Shown: piece by piece, positions 16,920 to 26,384 of the stretch
Numbering within the stretch: the stretch's first letter is position 1
Layout of the letters: each line of letters opens with the position of its first letter
Assembly (NCBI RefSeq): GCF_009669305.1
Contig: NZ_SADB01000002.1
Location: 1 to 64,000 of the forward strand
Reading direction: 5' to 3'
Source of the DNA: Ancylomarina sp. 16SWW S1-10-2
Lineage (GTDB): Bacteria; Bacteroidota; Bacteroidia; Bacteroidales; Marinifilaceae
Length of the DNA: 64,000 bases
Made by a program: the position numbers and the translations under genes
The notes under the pieces: model-generated
Seen by the model: only the letters and a program-made list of their open reading frames with translations
What the model was told of the DNA's origin: nothing
Databases searched by the model: none

Positions 16920-17753
16920 TTATTTTACAATTGCTTCTCTTAGTTTAGTAACATTTGCAGTTATTTCTATCAATTGTGTTTTAGTCATGCTTTCATCAAT
17001 TTTATCATAGCTAGCTTTCAAGCCATTAAAATCAGCAACTAATTTGGCAATGTTAGGATCTTGAATTTCTGGTTGAAGCACTTCTAGTAAGCGTTCCAAA
17101 GACTCTTTCTGATCGAAAATTACTTTTACAATTTCAGCGTTTGAGAAAGTATTTTCAGAAATGTGAGTTGCAATATATAATCCTTCAATAAAACTACCGC
17201 TAACAACAAAAAGCGAAAGGTTTGCTTTGCCATTTTTGTTTAGAAATGAATATGTTTCGTAAAAAGAGTTGGTGATAATCTTAACCAATTCGTCTTTATT
17301 ATCTAGATTCTTTTCTACATCGCTAACTAATGTTTTATTGAAAGCTGAAGTAATTTCAAGATTATCAATGATTTTTTTGGAAGCTTTTAGAAACAACATT
17401 GTTTCTTGTTTTCTGCGATATGTACTTGCGTAACTTAAGTCAGCACTGTAAACACCAAGATTTAAAGCTCTAGCTTTTTCAGTGAAATATTTATCAGCAT
17501 TTTCAGTCGAATTTGAGATGCCTAAAATATAATCAGCTCCAATTCTATTCAACATTGAGGTTAATTCGAAAGTTGATGGAAGAGGATAAACGACGTCTTC
17601 AATCTCTTTGGCTATTGCTTTTTTAAGTAATGGCTTTTCAGTTTGAGTTTCTTTGTTTGCTTTTTTATCTACAGGTTTACAACCTGTGATGTTAATTGTT
17701 AATATCAATCCTAAGATTATTAGGCTATATGGGCTCACTTTTAGTCGTTTCAT
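16920..17753 (-). CDS. Lipoprotein of unknown function
   Basis: A 277-aa protein. It starts with a type II signal peptide ending in the lipobox I-T-G-C (Cys25). The mature part is mostly alpha-helical, with no cysteines or metal motifs that I recognise; it contains the stretch ISNSTENADKYFTEKARALNLGVYSADLSYAS that is typical of a family of conserved Bacteroidota lipoproteins without known function. It lies upstream of the TerB-ABCG gene in the same direction but a terminator separates them. I do not assign a role. Confidence 0.75.
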   Translation of the reverse strand: MKRLKVSPYSLIILGLILTINITGCKPVDKKANKETQTEKPLLKKAIAKEIEDVVYPLPSTFELTSMLNRIGADYILGISNSTENADKYFTEKARALNLGVYSADLSYASTYRRKQETMLFLKASKKIIDNLEITSAFNKTLVSDVEKNLDNKDELVKIITNSFYETYSFLNKNGKANLSLFVVSGSFIEGLYIATHISENTFSNAEIVKVIFDQKESLERLLEVLQPEIQDPNIAKLVADFNGLKASYDKIDESMTKTQLIEITANVTKLREAIVK

Positions 17754-17932
17754 TCGTTATAAATTTATAGATCAGTATATATTCAATTTTTCAGTCTAAA
17801 TTTAGCAAAAAGGCTGTACAATATGAACTTAAATTAGATTATATTTTTCACCTTTTTTCTAAGCTTGTTCCTTTTTTTTAAACTTAAAAAACTAAGATAG
17901 GGTTTCGTTTATTTTGAGAATCTTATTCGGAA

Positions 17933-18634
17933 TTAATTAATATGAATTTTCTGAAGAAAGCCTTGCTTGTAGTTATTGCCAATGGGCAAGGTGTTATTGT
18001 TCATGTGAACCATATTACCTTCTATCGATTTAATTTTAGCTAGTGCAACAATATAGGATTTGTGAACACGATAAAATTTCTGAGTTGGCAATAGTTTCTC
18101 AATTCCCTTTAAGGATTGATAAGTGACAATGTGTTCAGTATCAGTGTAGATTTTCACGTAATCACCCAAAGCTTCAATGTATTGAATACTATCTAAGCTA
18201 ATATTGATTGTTTTTTTATTAGCCTTTACAAATATATATTCCATATCACCTTTAACCTCTTCTTGCTGTTCTTGTAGTTTTAGTCTTTCTTCAGCTTTTT
18301 GTATGGCTTGAAGAAAACGTTGAAACGCAAATGGTTTTTTTAAGTAATCGAGAACATTAAGTTCGTAACTTTCTACAGCATATTCAGTGTAAGCACTTGT
18401 TATAATTATTAATGGCGGATTTTTTAAAGTTTTAAGAAAATTGATTCCATTTAATCGAGGCATGTTAATATCTAAGAATATGAGATCAATTGTTTCTTCT
18501 TTTAAAACCTCTATGGCTTCGAGAGCATCTCCACACTTACTTACTAATTCTAAACCTGAAAGTTCAGCAATGTATTTTTCTAAAACACGTTGTGCTAACG
18601 GTTCATCATCAATTATTAAGCATCTTAATTTCAT
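17933..18634 (-). CDS. LytTR-family response regulator
   Basis: A 233-aa regulator with an N-terminal receiver domain (acidic pocket Asp9-Asp10, phospho-acceptor Asp55 in FLDINMPRLNG, Lys in LKKPF) and a C-terminal LytTR DNA-binding domain (YIFVKANKKTINISLDSIQYIEALGDYVKIYT...FYRVHKSYIVAL). It is the partner of the histidine kinase encoded 82 bp upstream. Such pairs control varied functions in Bacteroidota; the targets cannot be told from this window. Confidence 0.94.
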   Translation of the reverse strand: MKLRCLIIDDEPLAQRVLEKYIAELSGLELVSKCGDALEAIEVLKEETIDLIFLDINMPRLNGINFLKTLKNPPLIIITSAYTEYAVESYELNVLDYLKKPFAFQRFLQAIQKAEERLKLQEQQEEVKGDMEYIFVKANKKTINISLDSIQYIEALGDYVKIYTDTEHIVTYQSLKGIEKLLPTQKFYRVHKSYIVALAKIKSIEGNMVHMNNNTLPIGNNYKQGFLQKIHIN

Positions 18635-18716
18635 ATTTTTTTTTCTTGTAAAGACTTGGTGGTTAGTCTTAAGTTAGTCGGTATCGGTCAACCAAATTAG
18701 TCATTTTTTTAAACAA

Positions 18717-19805
18717 TTACGAAAGTCCAATCGTTAGAGTGATTTTGAATGTCTTTTCTCCTTTGTTAATATCTATCTTATGTTTCTGAGGATAAATGAG
18801 TTCAAGTCGTCTAACTACATTTTGAATGCCTATGCCGCCGCTGCCTTTTTTATAGTTTTCCCAATTGGCATCGTAGCTATTTTCAATAATAAGTTCCATC
18901 TGATTATTTTCATCAAAATTGAATATGATGTTGATAAAACTATCTGAATTTTTCCCGTATAATCCATGCTTAAATGCATTCTCTATAAATGGTTCGAACA
19001 GTAGTGGGGCAATTTTATGTCCATCAAAATGACCATTTATAATTAAATTGACTGGTGTGTTTTCGTCCAATCTTATTTTGTGAAGATTGATGTAATTTCT
19101 AGTAAAATCAAGCTCTTTGTTAATGTCGACTAGTTTCTCATTGCAATCGTAAAGAATATATCGCATTAAATCTGATAGTTGAAGAACGACGTCAGCTGTT
19201 TTGTCAGACTTGTCTAAAGCTAAAGAGTAAATGTTGTTTAAGGAGTTGAATAAAAAATGCGGTTTGATTTGTGTTTTTAGAACCTTAAGCTCAGCTTCTA
19301 GATTTTCTTTCTCGATATCTTTTAATTGGCTCGATATTTTTTGGAGAATAAACCACTCTCTAGTTAGAGAAAAAATACTGGTTACGCCAACATAAATAAA
19401 CGAAAAGAAAAAGAAGTTGAACCAATCAGAAAAAATGAAGGATTTAAATCCGTCATCTTTGACTACAAAACTGTTTAAGGGATATATAAGTAGAAATTGT
19501 ATTAACAAAGCCGATAAACCGACAGATGTAATGAGGGCAAGTGAGAATAAAATAAATGATTTCTTTTTGAATAATGTAGGTATTAGAATTCGAAGATTGA
19601 CATAAACTGCTGTTGCGAAGCAAAGGTTAAAAGCAATTGCTAAAGATATGGTTTCTAGTGTGAGAACATTTTTAAAATTACTAGCTACGTACATCGATAG
19701 TAGCCAAAAGAAAAGAGAAACAGACCAGAAAATGATATGATAAATATTTTTGCTTCGGGTCATTAATATTGGAGTAGACATATAAGGTGTTTCAAAATGC
19801 AGCAT
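18717..19805 (-). CDS. LytS-like sensor histidine kinase (His_kinase/HATPase)
   Basis: A membrane histidine kinase, 362 aa from the ATG at 19805; an in-frame TTG at 19820 and ATGs at 19781 and 19763 are alternatives. Four hydrophobic segments fill the first ~150 residues, with no periplasmic sensor domain of note, then a coiled linker, the His_kinase box QIKPHFLFNSLNNIYSLA with the phosphorylated His, and the ATPase with PLLFEPFIENAFKHG (N-box) and GSGGIGIQNVVRRL (G-box). It phosphorylates the LytTR regulator encoded next to it. The signal is unknown. Confidence 0.92.
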   Translation of the reverse strand: MLHFETPYMSTPILMTRSKNIYHIIFWSVSLFFWLLSMYVASNFKNVLTLETISLAIAFNLCFATAVYVNLRILIPTLFKKKSFILFSLALITSVGLSALLIQFLLIYPLNSFVVKDDGFKSFIFSDWFNFFFFSFIYVGVTSIFSLTREWFILQKISSQLKDIEKENLEAELKVLKTQIKPHFLFNSLNNIYSLALDKSDKTADVVLQLSDLMRYILYDCNEKLVDINKELDFTRNYINLHKIRLDENTPVNLIINGHFDGHKIAPLLFEPFIENAFKHGLYGKNSDSFINIIFNFDENNQMELIIENSYDANWENYKKGSGGIGIQNVVRRLELIYPQKHKIDINKGEKTFKITLTIGLS

Positions 19806-19927
19806 GAAAATAAAAAACAATCAGCACTATACGAAATAAATATCTAAATAAGATTGATTATGGCTATTAAGGATGGTGTTTTGTACTATTTTTATTAGTT
19901 TCGTTTGAATCTAATTAATCACACGTT

Positions 19928-20557
19928 ATGTTTGAAAAAGAGCTTTTGTTTTGGAATGTTGATACTCAATTCGATTTTATGAATAAAGAGGGTAAATTGT
20001 ATGTGGCCGGTTCTGAAGAAATTTTACCTCTCCTGAAACATATAACTTCTTTTGCAAAAAAAGCCAATATACAGGTTGTTAATTCGGCAGATCACCATTT
20101 TGCCGATGCAAAAGAACTGTCGGATACGCCTGATTTTATTTCAACTTTTCCACCACACTGTATGGCTAATACAATTGGGGCTGATTATATGGTAGAAGTA
20201 CAACCAGAAAATCCATCTGTATTGGAATGGAATAAGTTGTACTCAAGTAAGGAAATTGAGGTAATGACTAAGTCTCGAAATTTGGTGGTTTATAAGGATG
20301 TGTTTGATGTATTCGAGGGTAATCCTAATACCTTAAGCCTAGTAAATAGTTTATCTCCAAAGAAAGTTTTTGTTTACGGTGTAACGACTAATGTTTGTGT
20401 CGACTGTGCGGTTTGTGGTTTGGTTAAACAGGGAATTCAAGTGTTTGTGATTAATGATGCTATAAAAGAGCTACCCAATATCCCCTTACCATTCGAAAAA
20501 TGGGATACTTTAGGTGTAAATCAAATAAAATTCTCTGAAATTGAGAAATATATTTAG
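19928..20557 (+). CDS. Isochorismatase-fold hydrolase, nicotinamidase-like
   Basis: A 209-aa cysteine hydrolase. The candidate triad is Asp12 (WNVDTQFDF), a lysine in the middle, and Cys157 (TTNVCVDCAV). A D-x-H type metal site (SADHHFAD, residues 53-60) plus His77 in FPPHCMANT match the nicotinamidase branch (PncA), as does the opening DTQFDF...G.L.V.GSEEI. It could convert nicotinamide to nicotinate for NAD salvage, but the family also has other amidases. It is divergent from the kinase gene and converges on miaA. Confidence 0.8.
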   Translation: MFEKELLFWNVDTQFDFMNKEGKLYVAGSEEILPLLKHITSFAKKANIQVVNSADHHFADAKELSDTPDFISTFPPHCMANTIGADYMVEVQPENPSVLEWNKLYSSKEIEVMTKSRNLVVYKDVFDVFEGNPNTLSLVNSLSPKKVFVYGVTTNVCVDCAVCGLVKQGIQVFVINDAIKELPNIPLPFEKWDTLGVNQIKFSEIEKYI

Positions 20558-20580
20558 ATGTTGATTAGAGTTTTGGAATA

Positions 20581-21495
20581 TTAGGCATTCCAAAGCTCTT
20601 GTACTGTTTTTATTTTCTCGTCTAATGGCATAAATCCATCTAACCAATGGATTTCGAACCCGCTACGTTCCATTTTTCTGAACCAAGTCATTTGTCGTTT
20701 TGCAAACTGATGAATGGCAATTTCTAATTGGGTGAACATTTCATCGTAGGTCAATTCTCCAATGACATATTTGGTTAGAAATTTATATTCTAATCCGTAA
20801 TAGATAAGGTCTTCGGGGCTTATGCCTGATTCAATAAGACCTTTTACTTCTTCAATCATTCCCGAATCTAGTCGTTCCTTCAAGCGTTGAGATATTCGAC
20901 TTCTTCTGTTTTCTCGGTCGAATTTAATACCAATAAGTAGAGGTTTAAGTTCTGGATGTTTCATCTCAATTTCAGGATGAGAACTTATGTAGCGTTCTAT
21001 TTCAATAGCACGTATAGCACGTTTTTTAGTCTCAAGATCGGAGTTGTTGTGTACGTTTTTATAGCCTCGAAGTATATCACCTAGTTCTTCCAAACTTTTA
21101 TCTAATAAGGTGTCACGAAAATCTTGATCCTTTGGAACAGCAATAAGTTTGTAGCCTTTTAAACAAGCTTCGAGATACATACCTGTACCGCCACAAACAA
21201 GAGGTAGGTGATTTCTTTTTTGGATATCCTCGAATGATTCAACAAAATCGCGCTGGAATTCGTAGACGTTATATTTATATCCAGCATCAGCAATATCAAT
21301 TAAATGATGAGGAATTTTTTGTCCATCAATCGTATATTCTTCAATGTCTTTTCCTGTGCCTAAATCCATTCCACGGTAAATTTGTCTTGAATCGGCACTA
21401 ATGATTTCGGCATCAAAAGTTTTGGCAAGATTGACAGCTAAACTTGTTTTTCCTGTTGCTGTTGCTCCTAGTACGACTAATAAATTATATTGCAT
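20581..21495 (-). CDS. miaA: tRNA dimethylallyltransferase
   Basis: A 304-aa MiaA. P-loop GATATGKTSLA at the N-terminus, then the substrate motif ISADSRQIYRGMDLGTGK, VCGGTGMYLEA, and the C-terminal RQMTWFRKM that binds tRNA. It adds the isopentenyl group to A37 of tRNAs reading U-starting codons. The start at 21495 is followed directly by the P-loop strand, as usual. smpB is divergent to its right. Confidence 0.97.
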   Translation of the reverse strand: MQYNLLVVLGATATGKTSLAVNLAKTFDAEIISADSRQIYRGMDLGTGKDIEEYTIDGQKIPHHLIDIADAGYKYNVYEFQRDFVESFEDIQKRNHLPLVCGGTGMYLEACLKGYKLIAVPKDQDFRDTLLDKSLEELGDILRGYKNVHNNSDLETKKRAIRAIEIERYISSHPEIEMKHPELKPLLIGIKFDRENRRSRISQRLKERLDSGMIEEVKGLIESGISPEDLIYYGLEYKFLTKYVIGELTYDEMFTQLEIAIHQFAKRQMTWFRKMERSGFEIHWLDGFMPLDEKIKTVQELWNA

Positions 21496-21629
21496 AAGTT
21501 TTTCTTTCTTGTTGAATTGTCACAAAATTACGCTAAGTTTTCTGAATAATTAGAATCATTATCTAAATTTGATCAATATGTATTTAGATGGTTTAAGTCC
21601 TGATCTACGAATATTTTTGAGATAAATAC

Positions 21630-21637
21630 TAACTTTG
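21630..21637 (+). promoter_or_regulatory. Possible -7 element upstream of smpB
   Basis: TAACTTTG fits the Bacteroidota TAnnTTTG box and lies about 90 bp before the smpB ATG. No clear -33 TTTG is at the right spacing, so this stays tentative. Confidence 0.3.
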
Positions 21638-21726
21638 TTGCAAATCGATGTTGACTCTTAAAAGAGTTAAGAGTACTTTTAGTCTCGAAGTAATGTGAGA
21701 CGAATAAAATATAGAATTAGCTTAAA

Positions 21727-22173
21727 ATGCAAAAAATCAATATAAGAAATAAGCGTGCCAGTTTTGAATATGAATTCATTGATGAATACGTTGCAGGAAT
21801 TCAATTGTTTGGTACAGAAATCAAATCTATTCGAGCTGGTAAAGCTAGTTTGGTTGATTCGTTCTGTTATTTTTCGAATAATGAATTGTTTGTGAAAGGT
21901 ATGCACATTGCCGAATATCGTTTTGGTAGTTATTACAATCATGAAGAAAAACGTGAACGTAAATTGTTACTTAATCGAAAAGAACTTGACAAATTAGACA
22001 GAAAAACCAAAGAATCGGGTCTTTCTATTGTGCCACTTAGTCTTTTTGTCAATCAAAAAGGCTTTGCCAAGTTGAAAATTGCCTTGTGTAGAGGTAAAAA
22101 GAACTACGATAAGAGGGAAAGTTTGAAACAAAAAGATTCTAAAAGAGAGATGGATCGTATGATGAAGAGGTAG
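21727..22173 (+). CDS. smpB: SsrA-binding protein
   Basis: A 148-aa SmpB, normal length. Family motifs include [29 protein letters not shown], the mid-protein [22 protein letters not shown], and the basic C-terminal tail [25 protein letters not shown] that inserts in the mRNA channel. It binds tmRNA and brings it to stalled ribosomes. No tmRNA gene was recognised in the 590 bp downstream. Confidence 0.97.
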   Translation: MQKINIRNKRASFEYEFIDEYVAGIQLFGTEIKSIRAGKASLVDSFCYFSNNELFVKGMHIAEYRFGSYYNHEEKRERKLLLNRKELDKLDRKTKESGLSIVPLSLFVNQKGFAKLKIALCRGKKNYDKRESLKQKDSKREMDRMMKR

Positions 22174-22252
22174 TTACGCTGTGAGGTGTAAATTCCTTAA
22201 AAAAGAGTTTAAATAGAGCTTTTTTATTAAGCTAATAAGGCTATATTTGCAA

Positions 22253-22285
22253 TCCCATTTTCGCCAGGAAATGGGAATTTTTATT
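22253..22285. terminator. Hairpin with U-run after smpB
   Basis: Stem tcccattt/aaatggga (22253-22260/22269-22276) followed by a T-run, about 80 bp past the smpB stop. TATATTTG at 22242-22249, just before it, fits a -7 box, so the hairpin could also be the start of a short transcript. Confidence 0.5.
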
Positions 22286-22710
22286 CCCTAAAATTTAGTA
22301 AAAATAAGTTGTTTTAAAAATCGACTTACTTGCTGGATATTAACAAGATATTAACAGTGTTAGTATTTTGTTGATAACTTTTGTGTGCCCTTGTTTTTCC
22401 TATGATGCAGCTATTAATTGGCTAAAATAGCCTTTGATAATTAAAGACTTATCAACAATTTTCATCACCACTTATAAACGATTGATAAACTTGTTAACAA
22501 TCCTAATTTAGAATGGGACTTAGTATGCTTAGGATGATTTTTTGAACTTAAATAAAAAGAGATTTACAGGTGTTAATTTTTGAATGATCTCTGTTTGTGG
22601 TCGTTTCATTCAGTAGCTGCTTTCTTTAGTTGTTTTTTTGAGAAATTTTGTGGTGAAAATGGATGATTTTAAAGATTGATAATTCTGTAAGTATTGATTC
22701 TTCTAAAATG
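22286..22710. other. AT-rich non-coding stretch with DnaA-box-like motifs
   Basis: No gene is visible. It holds TGTTGATAA at 22369-22377 and its reverse complement TTATCAACA at 22449-22457, each one mismatch from the TTATCCACA DnaA box, two gatattaaca direct repeats at 22337-22357, ttataaac and ttgataaac motifs at 22472-22490, and the palindrome TTGTTAACAA at 22491-22500. This could be a DnaA-bound region or just AT-rich spacer; see findings. Confidence 0.35.
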
Positions 22711-22746
22711 AAAAAGCGACCATAAACTGATGTTTATAGTCGCGAT
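22711..22746 (-). terminator. Terminator of the uridine-kinase fusion gene
   Basis: Stem gcgaccataaac/gtttatagtcgc (one mismatch) with an A-run at 22711-22715 on the plus strand, about 20 bp past the stop at 22766 on the minus strand. Confidence 0.75.
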
Positions 22747-22765
22747 TTAATATTCGTTTTTTTTA

Positions 22766-24433
22766 TTAATAGTCAAAAGTACTGCCACCTAAGAATTCTC
22801 TCATTAAGGAAGTAGGAGGAATTTCATCGTCAGGAATTGGTAGAAAATAAGAGAAAAACTTTAATAAACGATTAGCCTCGGAGTATTCAGTTTGATTGGG
22901 CTGAACCTCTTTAAGAATTGGTTCGGCATGACTCTTAAGTACGCCAAGTTCGTATGGCAATGCTGAGTTGAACATGACATCGGCATTCTCTTGAAATGGG
23001 AATATGTACTTTTCTTCACCATTACGTACCGATTGCCATCGTTTAATGGTTTCGAGAGCAGAATAGTTTCTATAACGATGATCTCGAACAATTCTTCGAA
23101 TTAAACGGTTATCTGTTGAACGCACTCTGTTGTGTCCATCAATGGAGATTGATGTTAAGGCAGAAATATAGATCTTAAACTTAACTTCATCAGAAACAAG
23201 AGAGGTTAATTTTGGGTTTAAAGCATGTATGCCTTCTATAACGAGTACGTTTTTTCCATTAATTTTTAGTTTCTCACCATCGTAATAACGTTCCCCTTTT
23301 TCAAAAGAGAATTTTGGGATCTCGACTTCCTTAGCTTCGAGCAAATCGAGTAGGTTTTCATTGAAAAGCTTAACATCAAGAGCCTCTATCGATTCGAAAT
23401 TGTATTCACCATTTTCATCAAGAGGCGTTTGATCTCTATTCACAAAGTAATTGTCGAGTGATAAGTTTATAGGTTTAATTCCAGCCACCTTTAGTTGAAT
23501 AGCCAATCTTTTTCCAAAGGTTGTTTTACCTGATGAGGAAGGACCAGCAATTAAGATTATTTTAATTTTCTTCCATTTTTTACGAATGCGATCTGCAATT
23601 TGAGAAATCTTTTTCACATGCATGGCCTCGTAAATCTTAATAAGTTCTGAGATTTCTTTATTTTCGACACTTTTATTGAGATCGCCGACATTTGATATGC
23701 CCAATATTTTGCCCCAGCGTTTGTATTCGCTAAAAATCTGAAGCATTTTTTCTTGTGGAAGCGTAGATGCTAGTTCCGTTGGATTATCTTGATCAGGAGC
23801 TAAAAGGAGCATTCCATTGTAATAAGGTAGTAGATCGAACATATCTATAAACCCTGTACTAGGAAGTAAGAAACCATAGAAGTAATCGACGACTGATTCT
23901 ATTTTATATACTGAAGTATAGAGGTTACCTCGAGTTCTAAGTAGTTTCGTTTTTTCTGTTAATCCTTGTGATTCAAAGAGTTCAATGGCTTTCTCTGTTT
24001 CTATTTCTTCTCTTTCGAAAGGCATGTCTGCTTCAACTATACTTTTCATTCGAGCTTTTATTTGCTGTACACCTTCTTCGGTTAGTATGGTGTTTTTATT
24101 TGTCAACCTGCAATATACGCCATTAGATATGGCATGTTCAACTCGGAATCCTGCATCAGGATAAACTTCTTTTACAGCTTTGTAGAGAATGAAAGTGAGC
24201 GAGCGAGAATACAAAAGTTTTCCATCAGGATGGGAGTAATCAATAAATTTAACATTCTTGGGTTTATAAATCTCGTAGGTGAGTTCTTTTAATTTATTGT
24301 TCACCATTGCCCCTAATACTTTTGTGCCCAAAAGAGGGGATATGTCGTTAAGAATAGTCTGCAGGTTTGTACCTACAGAATAAGACCTTTTTTCATTTAA
24401 ATCTTCTAAATATATGTTGACAAGTTTTCTCAT
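22766..24433 (-). CDS. TGS/SAD-like domain fused to uridine kinase (nucleoside kinase)
   Basis: A 555-aa protein. The first ~60 residues resemble a TGS domain, and the next ~130 resemble the second additional domain of threonyl-tRNA synthetase (RVEHAISNGVYCRL, then TEKAIELFESQGLTEK). The C-terminal half is a phosphoribulokinase/uridine kinase domain with P-loop IAGPSSSGKTTFGKRL, the LSLDNYFVNRDQTP substrate motif and LVIEGIHALNP. It is expected to phosphorylate uridine or another nucleoside, with an RNA-like or nucleotide-sensing front end. Homologs of this build are known in Bacteroidota and Firmicutes; the job of the front part is unclear. Confidence 0.88.
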   Translation of the reverse strand: MRKLVNIYLEDLNEKRSYSVGTNLQTILNDISPLLGTKVLGAMVNNKLKELTYEIYKPKNVKFIDYSHPDGKLLYSRSLTFILYKAVKEVYPDAGFRVEHAISNGVYCRLTNKNTILTEEGVQQIKARMKSIVEADMPFEREEIETEKAIELFESQGLTEKTKLLRTRGNLYTSVYKIESVVDYFYGFLLPSTGFIDMFDLLPYYNGMLLLAPDQDNPTELASTLPQEKMLQIFSEYKRWGKILGISNVGDLNKSVENKEISELIKIYEAMHVKKISQIADRIRKKWKKIKIILIAGPSSSGKTTFGKRLAIQLKVAGIKPINLSLDNYFVNRDQTPLDENGEYNFESIEALDVKLFNENLLDLLEAKEVEIPKFSFEKGERYYDGEKLKINGKNVLVIEGIHALNPKLTSLVSDEVKFKIYISALTSISIDGHNRVRSTDNRLIRRIVRDHRYRNYSALETIKRWQSVRNGEEKYIFPFQENADVMFNSALPYELGVLKSHAEPILKEVQPNQTEYSEANRLLKFFSYFLPIPDDEIPPTSLMREFLGGSTFDY

Positions 24434-24572
24434 AATCGAGTTTTTATTCTTTTTACTGAACTTTTATTCGATTAAAGATAGTAATTATAGGTTTCTTAAA
24501 AATGCTTTATTTGTTAATTAAAATCAAAAAGCTTGTTAGTAAATCTTTACTGTGGAATTGTTTAATAATGAT

Positions 24573-25487
24573 TTACAATTTGAGTTTGGCTTTTTTTCTG
24601 TTGTAATAGTTTAGTAGTAACAAACTACACGCAATTACAAGCATACCAAATATAGAAAGCAGATCGGGAGATTCATTGGGTAGAAGTATCCAACTGAGGC
24701 ATGCACCAAAAATAGGTATGATAAACTTCCATATATTTAGGTTGGAGACTTTGACTCCTTCGCGTCCCAGTAAACCAAACCAAATGGTAATTGCCATAGA
24801 TGAGACAATAGCTAGCCATCCTAATGATAGATAATATTCGGTTGGTTGAATTATCCATTGAGGATTTTCTATGGGAATAGAAATGAGAATGAGTAATAGT
24901 CCACCCAAAATGATTGAAAATGATGCTAAAATACGAGGAGGAATTTCTCCCGCATCGCGTGCAACCATTACATTTCCCGTACTTCCTACAATATTATTGA
25001 GTATAAGAATACCAACACCTAAAGGAATTGTAGTTGTGAAAATAAAATCGGATCTGCCTAAACTAATGATACAAACCCCAAGCATTCCTAAAAGTATGGA
25101 TGAAAGTTTAGACCAACTCATCTTGTCATTCTTCATCATAAGGTGAGCCATTACTGCTACAAATAGTGGTTGAGTTCCAATAAGCATAGCAGCTAAAGCT
25201 CCCGGCAAATAACTAATGCCTGTATAGAGTAAACCATATAAAAGTGTCGTTTGTAAGATGGCAATTTTAACAATTAATTTCCATGATTTGGAACTTAAGG
25301 CTTGAACTTTAGTTTTAAAATCGGGAATAAATGGCAGAATGATAAGACCAGAAATAAAGAAACGAAGACCTGCAAAATTAAGAGGCGTCGTATATTTCAA
25401 ACCAATTTTTATGGCGGCAAATGGAGTTGCCCAGAGTAGACAGGCAACTATGGCTAAAAAGCTGGTTGAAAGGAGACGTTTTTTCAT
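24573..25487 (-). CDS. EamA-family (DMT) transporter
   Basis: A 304-aa membrane protein with about ten transmembrane helices in two EamA repeats. The first repeat shows the typical ACLLWATPFAAIKIGLKYTTPL.FAGLRFFISG, the second starts near LGVGILILNNIVGSTGNVMVAR. The family exports amino acids or other metabolites; substrate unknown. It lies downstream of the MBL hydrolase in the same direction, but a terminator stands between them. Confidence 0.9.
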   Translation of the reverse strand: MKKRLLSTSFLAIVACLLWATPFAAIKIGLKYTTPLNFAGLRFFISGLIILPFIPDFKTKVQALSSKSWKLIVKIAILQTTLLYGLLYTGISYLPGALAAMLIGTQPLFVAVMAHLMMKNDKMSWSKLSSILLGMLGVCIISLGRSDFIFTTTIPLGVGILILNNIVGSTGNVMVARDAGEIPPRILASFSIILGGLLLILISIPIENPQWIIQPTEYYLSLGWLAIVSSMAITIWFGLLGREGVKVSNLNIWKFIIPIFGACLSWILLPNESPDLLSIFGMLVIACSLLLLNYYNRKKAKLKL

Positions 25488-25510
25488 TCTTTTACTTCGT
25501 TATATGCTAT

Positions 25511-25541
25511 GAAAAATCCCTTCGTAGTGAAGGGATTTAAT
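25511..25541 (-). terminator. Terminator after the MBL hydrolase gene
   Basis: Stem aaatcccttc/gaagggattt around a short loop at 25514-25538, with A-run upstream on the plus strand, which is a U-run for minus-strand transcription from 25579. Confidence 0.7.
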
Positions 25542-25578
25542 TCTATATGTCTGATTTGAGATTTGTAATATAAATCAA

Positions 25579-26223
25579 TTAAGATTTCAAAAAGATGTTA
25601 TTCCTTTTTTCGTGGCCAATTGTTGTTATCGGACCATGACCAGGATAAATGATAACATCTTCATCCAAAACAAAAAGTTTGGTTTTAATACCTGTAACTA
25701 AATCGTCAAAGTTACCGTAAGGAAAGTCAGTTCTACCAATACTTTCGCGGAATAAAACATCGCCTGCAATAACGAATTTTTGCGCTTCGTTATAAAAAAC
25801 CACATGACCTGGTGAGTGACCAGGAACATGAAGAACCTTCAGTTCCGAATTTCCAAAGCGAATAATGTCTCCTTCCTTAATAGCATCACCCATTGGTGGC
25901 GGTTCAACAACATTATTTAGACCTAAGCGAACGCCATAATTAGGCGCTTCAGCTAATAAAAACTCATCAGCTTTATGTGCTTTGGTCGATAAACCAAATT
26001 CATCTTTCATAAATTGATTACCAAAAACGTGATCGATATGTAGATGTGTATTTAATAAATGAACGATTTTAAGTCCTTTTAGCTCTACGATACTTTTTAT
26101 TCTATTGTGTTCCTCTTGATAAAAAGCACCACAGTCTATAAGTACAGCTTCTCCTGTCTCATCATATAATAAATAAGTGTTTTCTTGCCATTGGTTAAAA
26201 ACCAGAGTTTGTATAGTAATCAT
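25579..26223 (-). CDS. Metallo-beta-lactamase-fold hydrolase (glyoxalase II-like)
   Basis: A 214-aa protein. The metal-binding motif is THLHIDH near residue 59, followed by the His in VPGHSPGHV, the Asp in VIAGDVLF and the last His in YPGHGPITTIGHE. The layout fits the short glyoxalase II-like group common in Bacteroidota. It likely hydrolyses a thioester, such as S-lactoylglutathione-like compounds, but other substrates are possible. It is divergent from elbB. Confidence 0.88.
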   Translation of the reverse strand: MITIQTLVFNQWQENTYLLYDETGEAVLIDCGAFYQEEHNRIKSIVELKGLKIVHLLNTHLHIDHVFGNQFMKDEFGLSTKAHKADEFLLAEAPNYGVRLGLNNVVEPPPMGDAIKEGDIIRFGNSELKVLHVPGHSPGHVVFYNEAQKFVIAGDVLFRESIGRTDFPYGNFDDLVTGIKTKLFVLDEDVIIYPGHGPITTIGHEKRNNIFLKS

Positions 26224-26384
26224 ATCAGCAAATTATTTATTTAAACTTTAAATCTAAGTCTAATGTTTTTAGTCAACAAAAGAATTAGTCTATTTTGGTT
26301 AAAACATCTCATAATACTTATCTTTATTGCTGTAGAATGAATATTTTATCTGCTCGAAATATAAAAATATTAAATTGACTTATT

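Noticed and set aside
22174-22710. tmRNA gene next to smpB
   Set aside because: I found no tRNA-Ala-like ends or tag reading frame; the stretch is AT-rich and shows no such structure.
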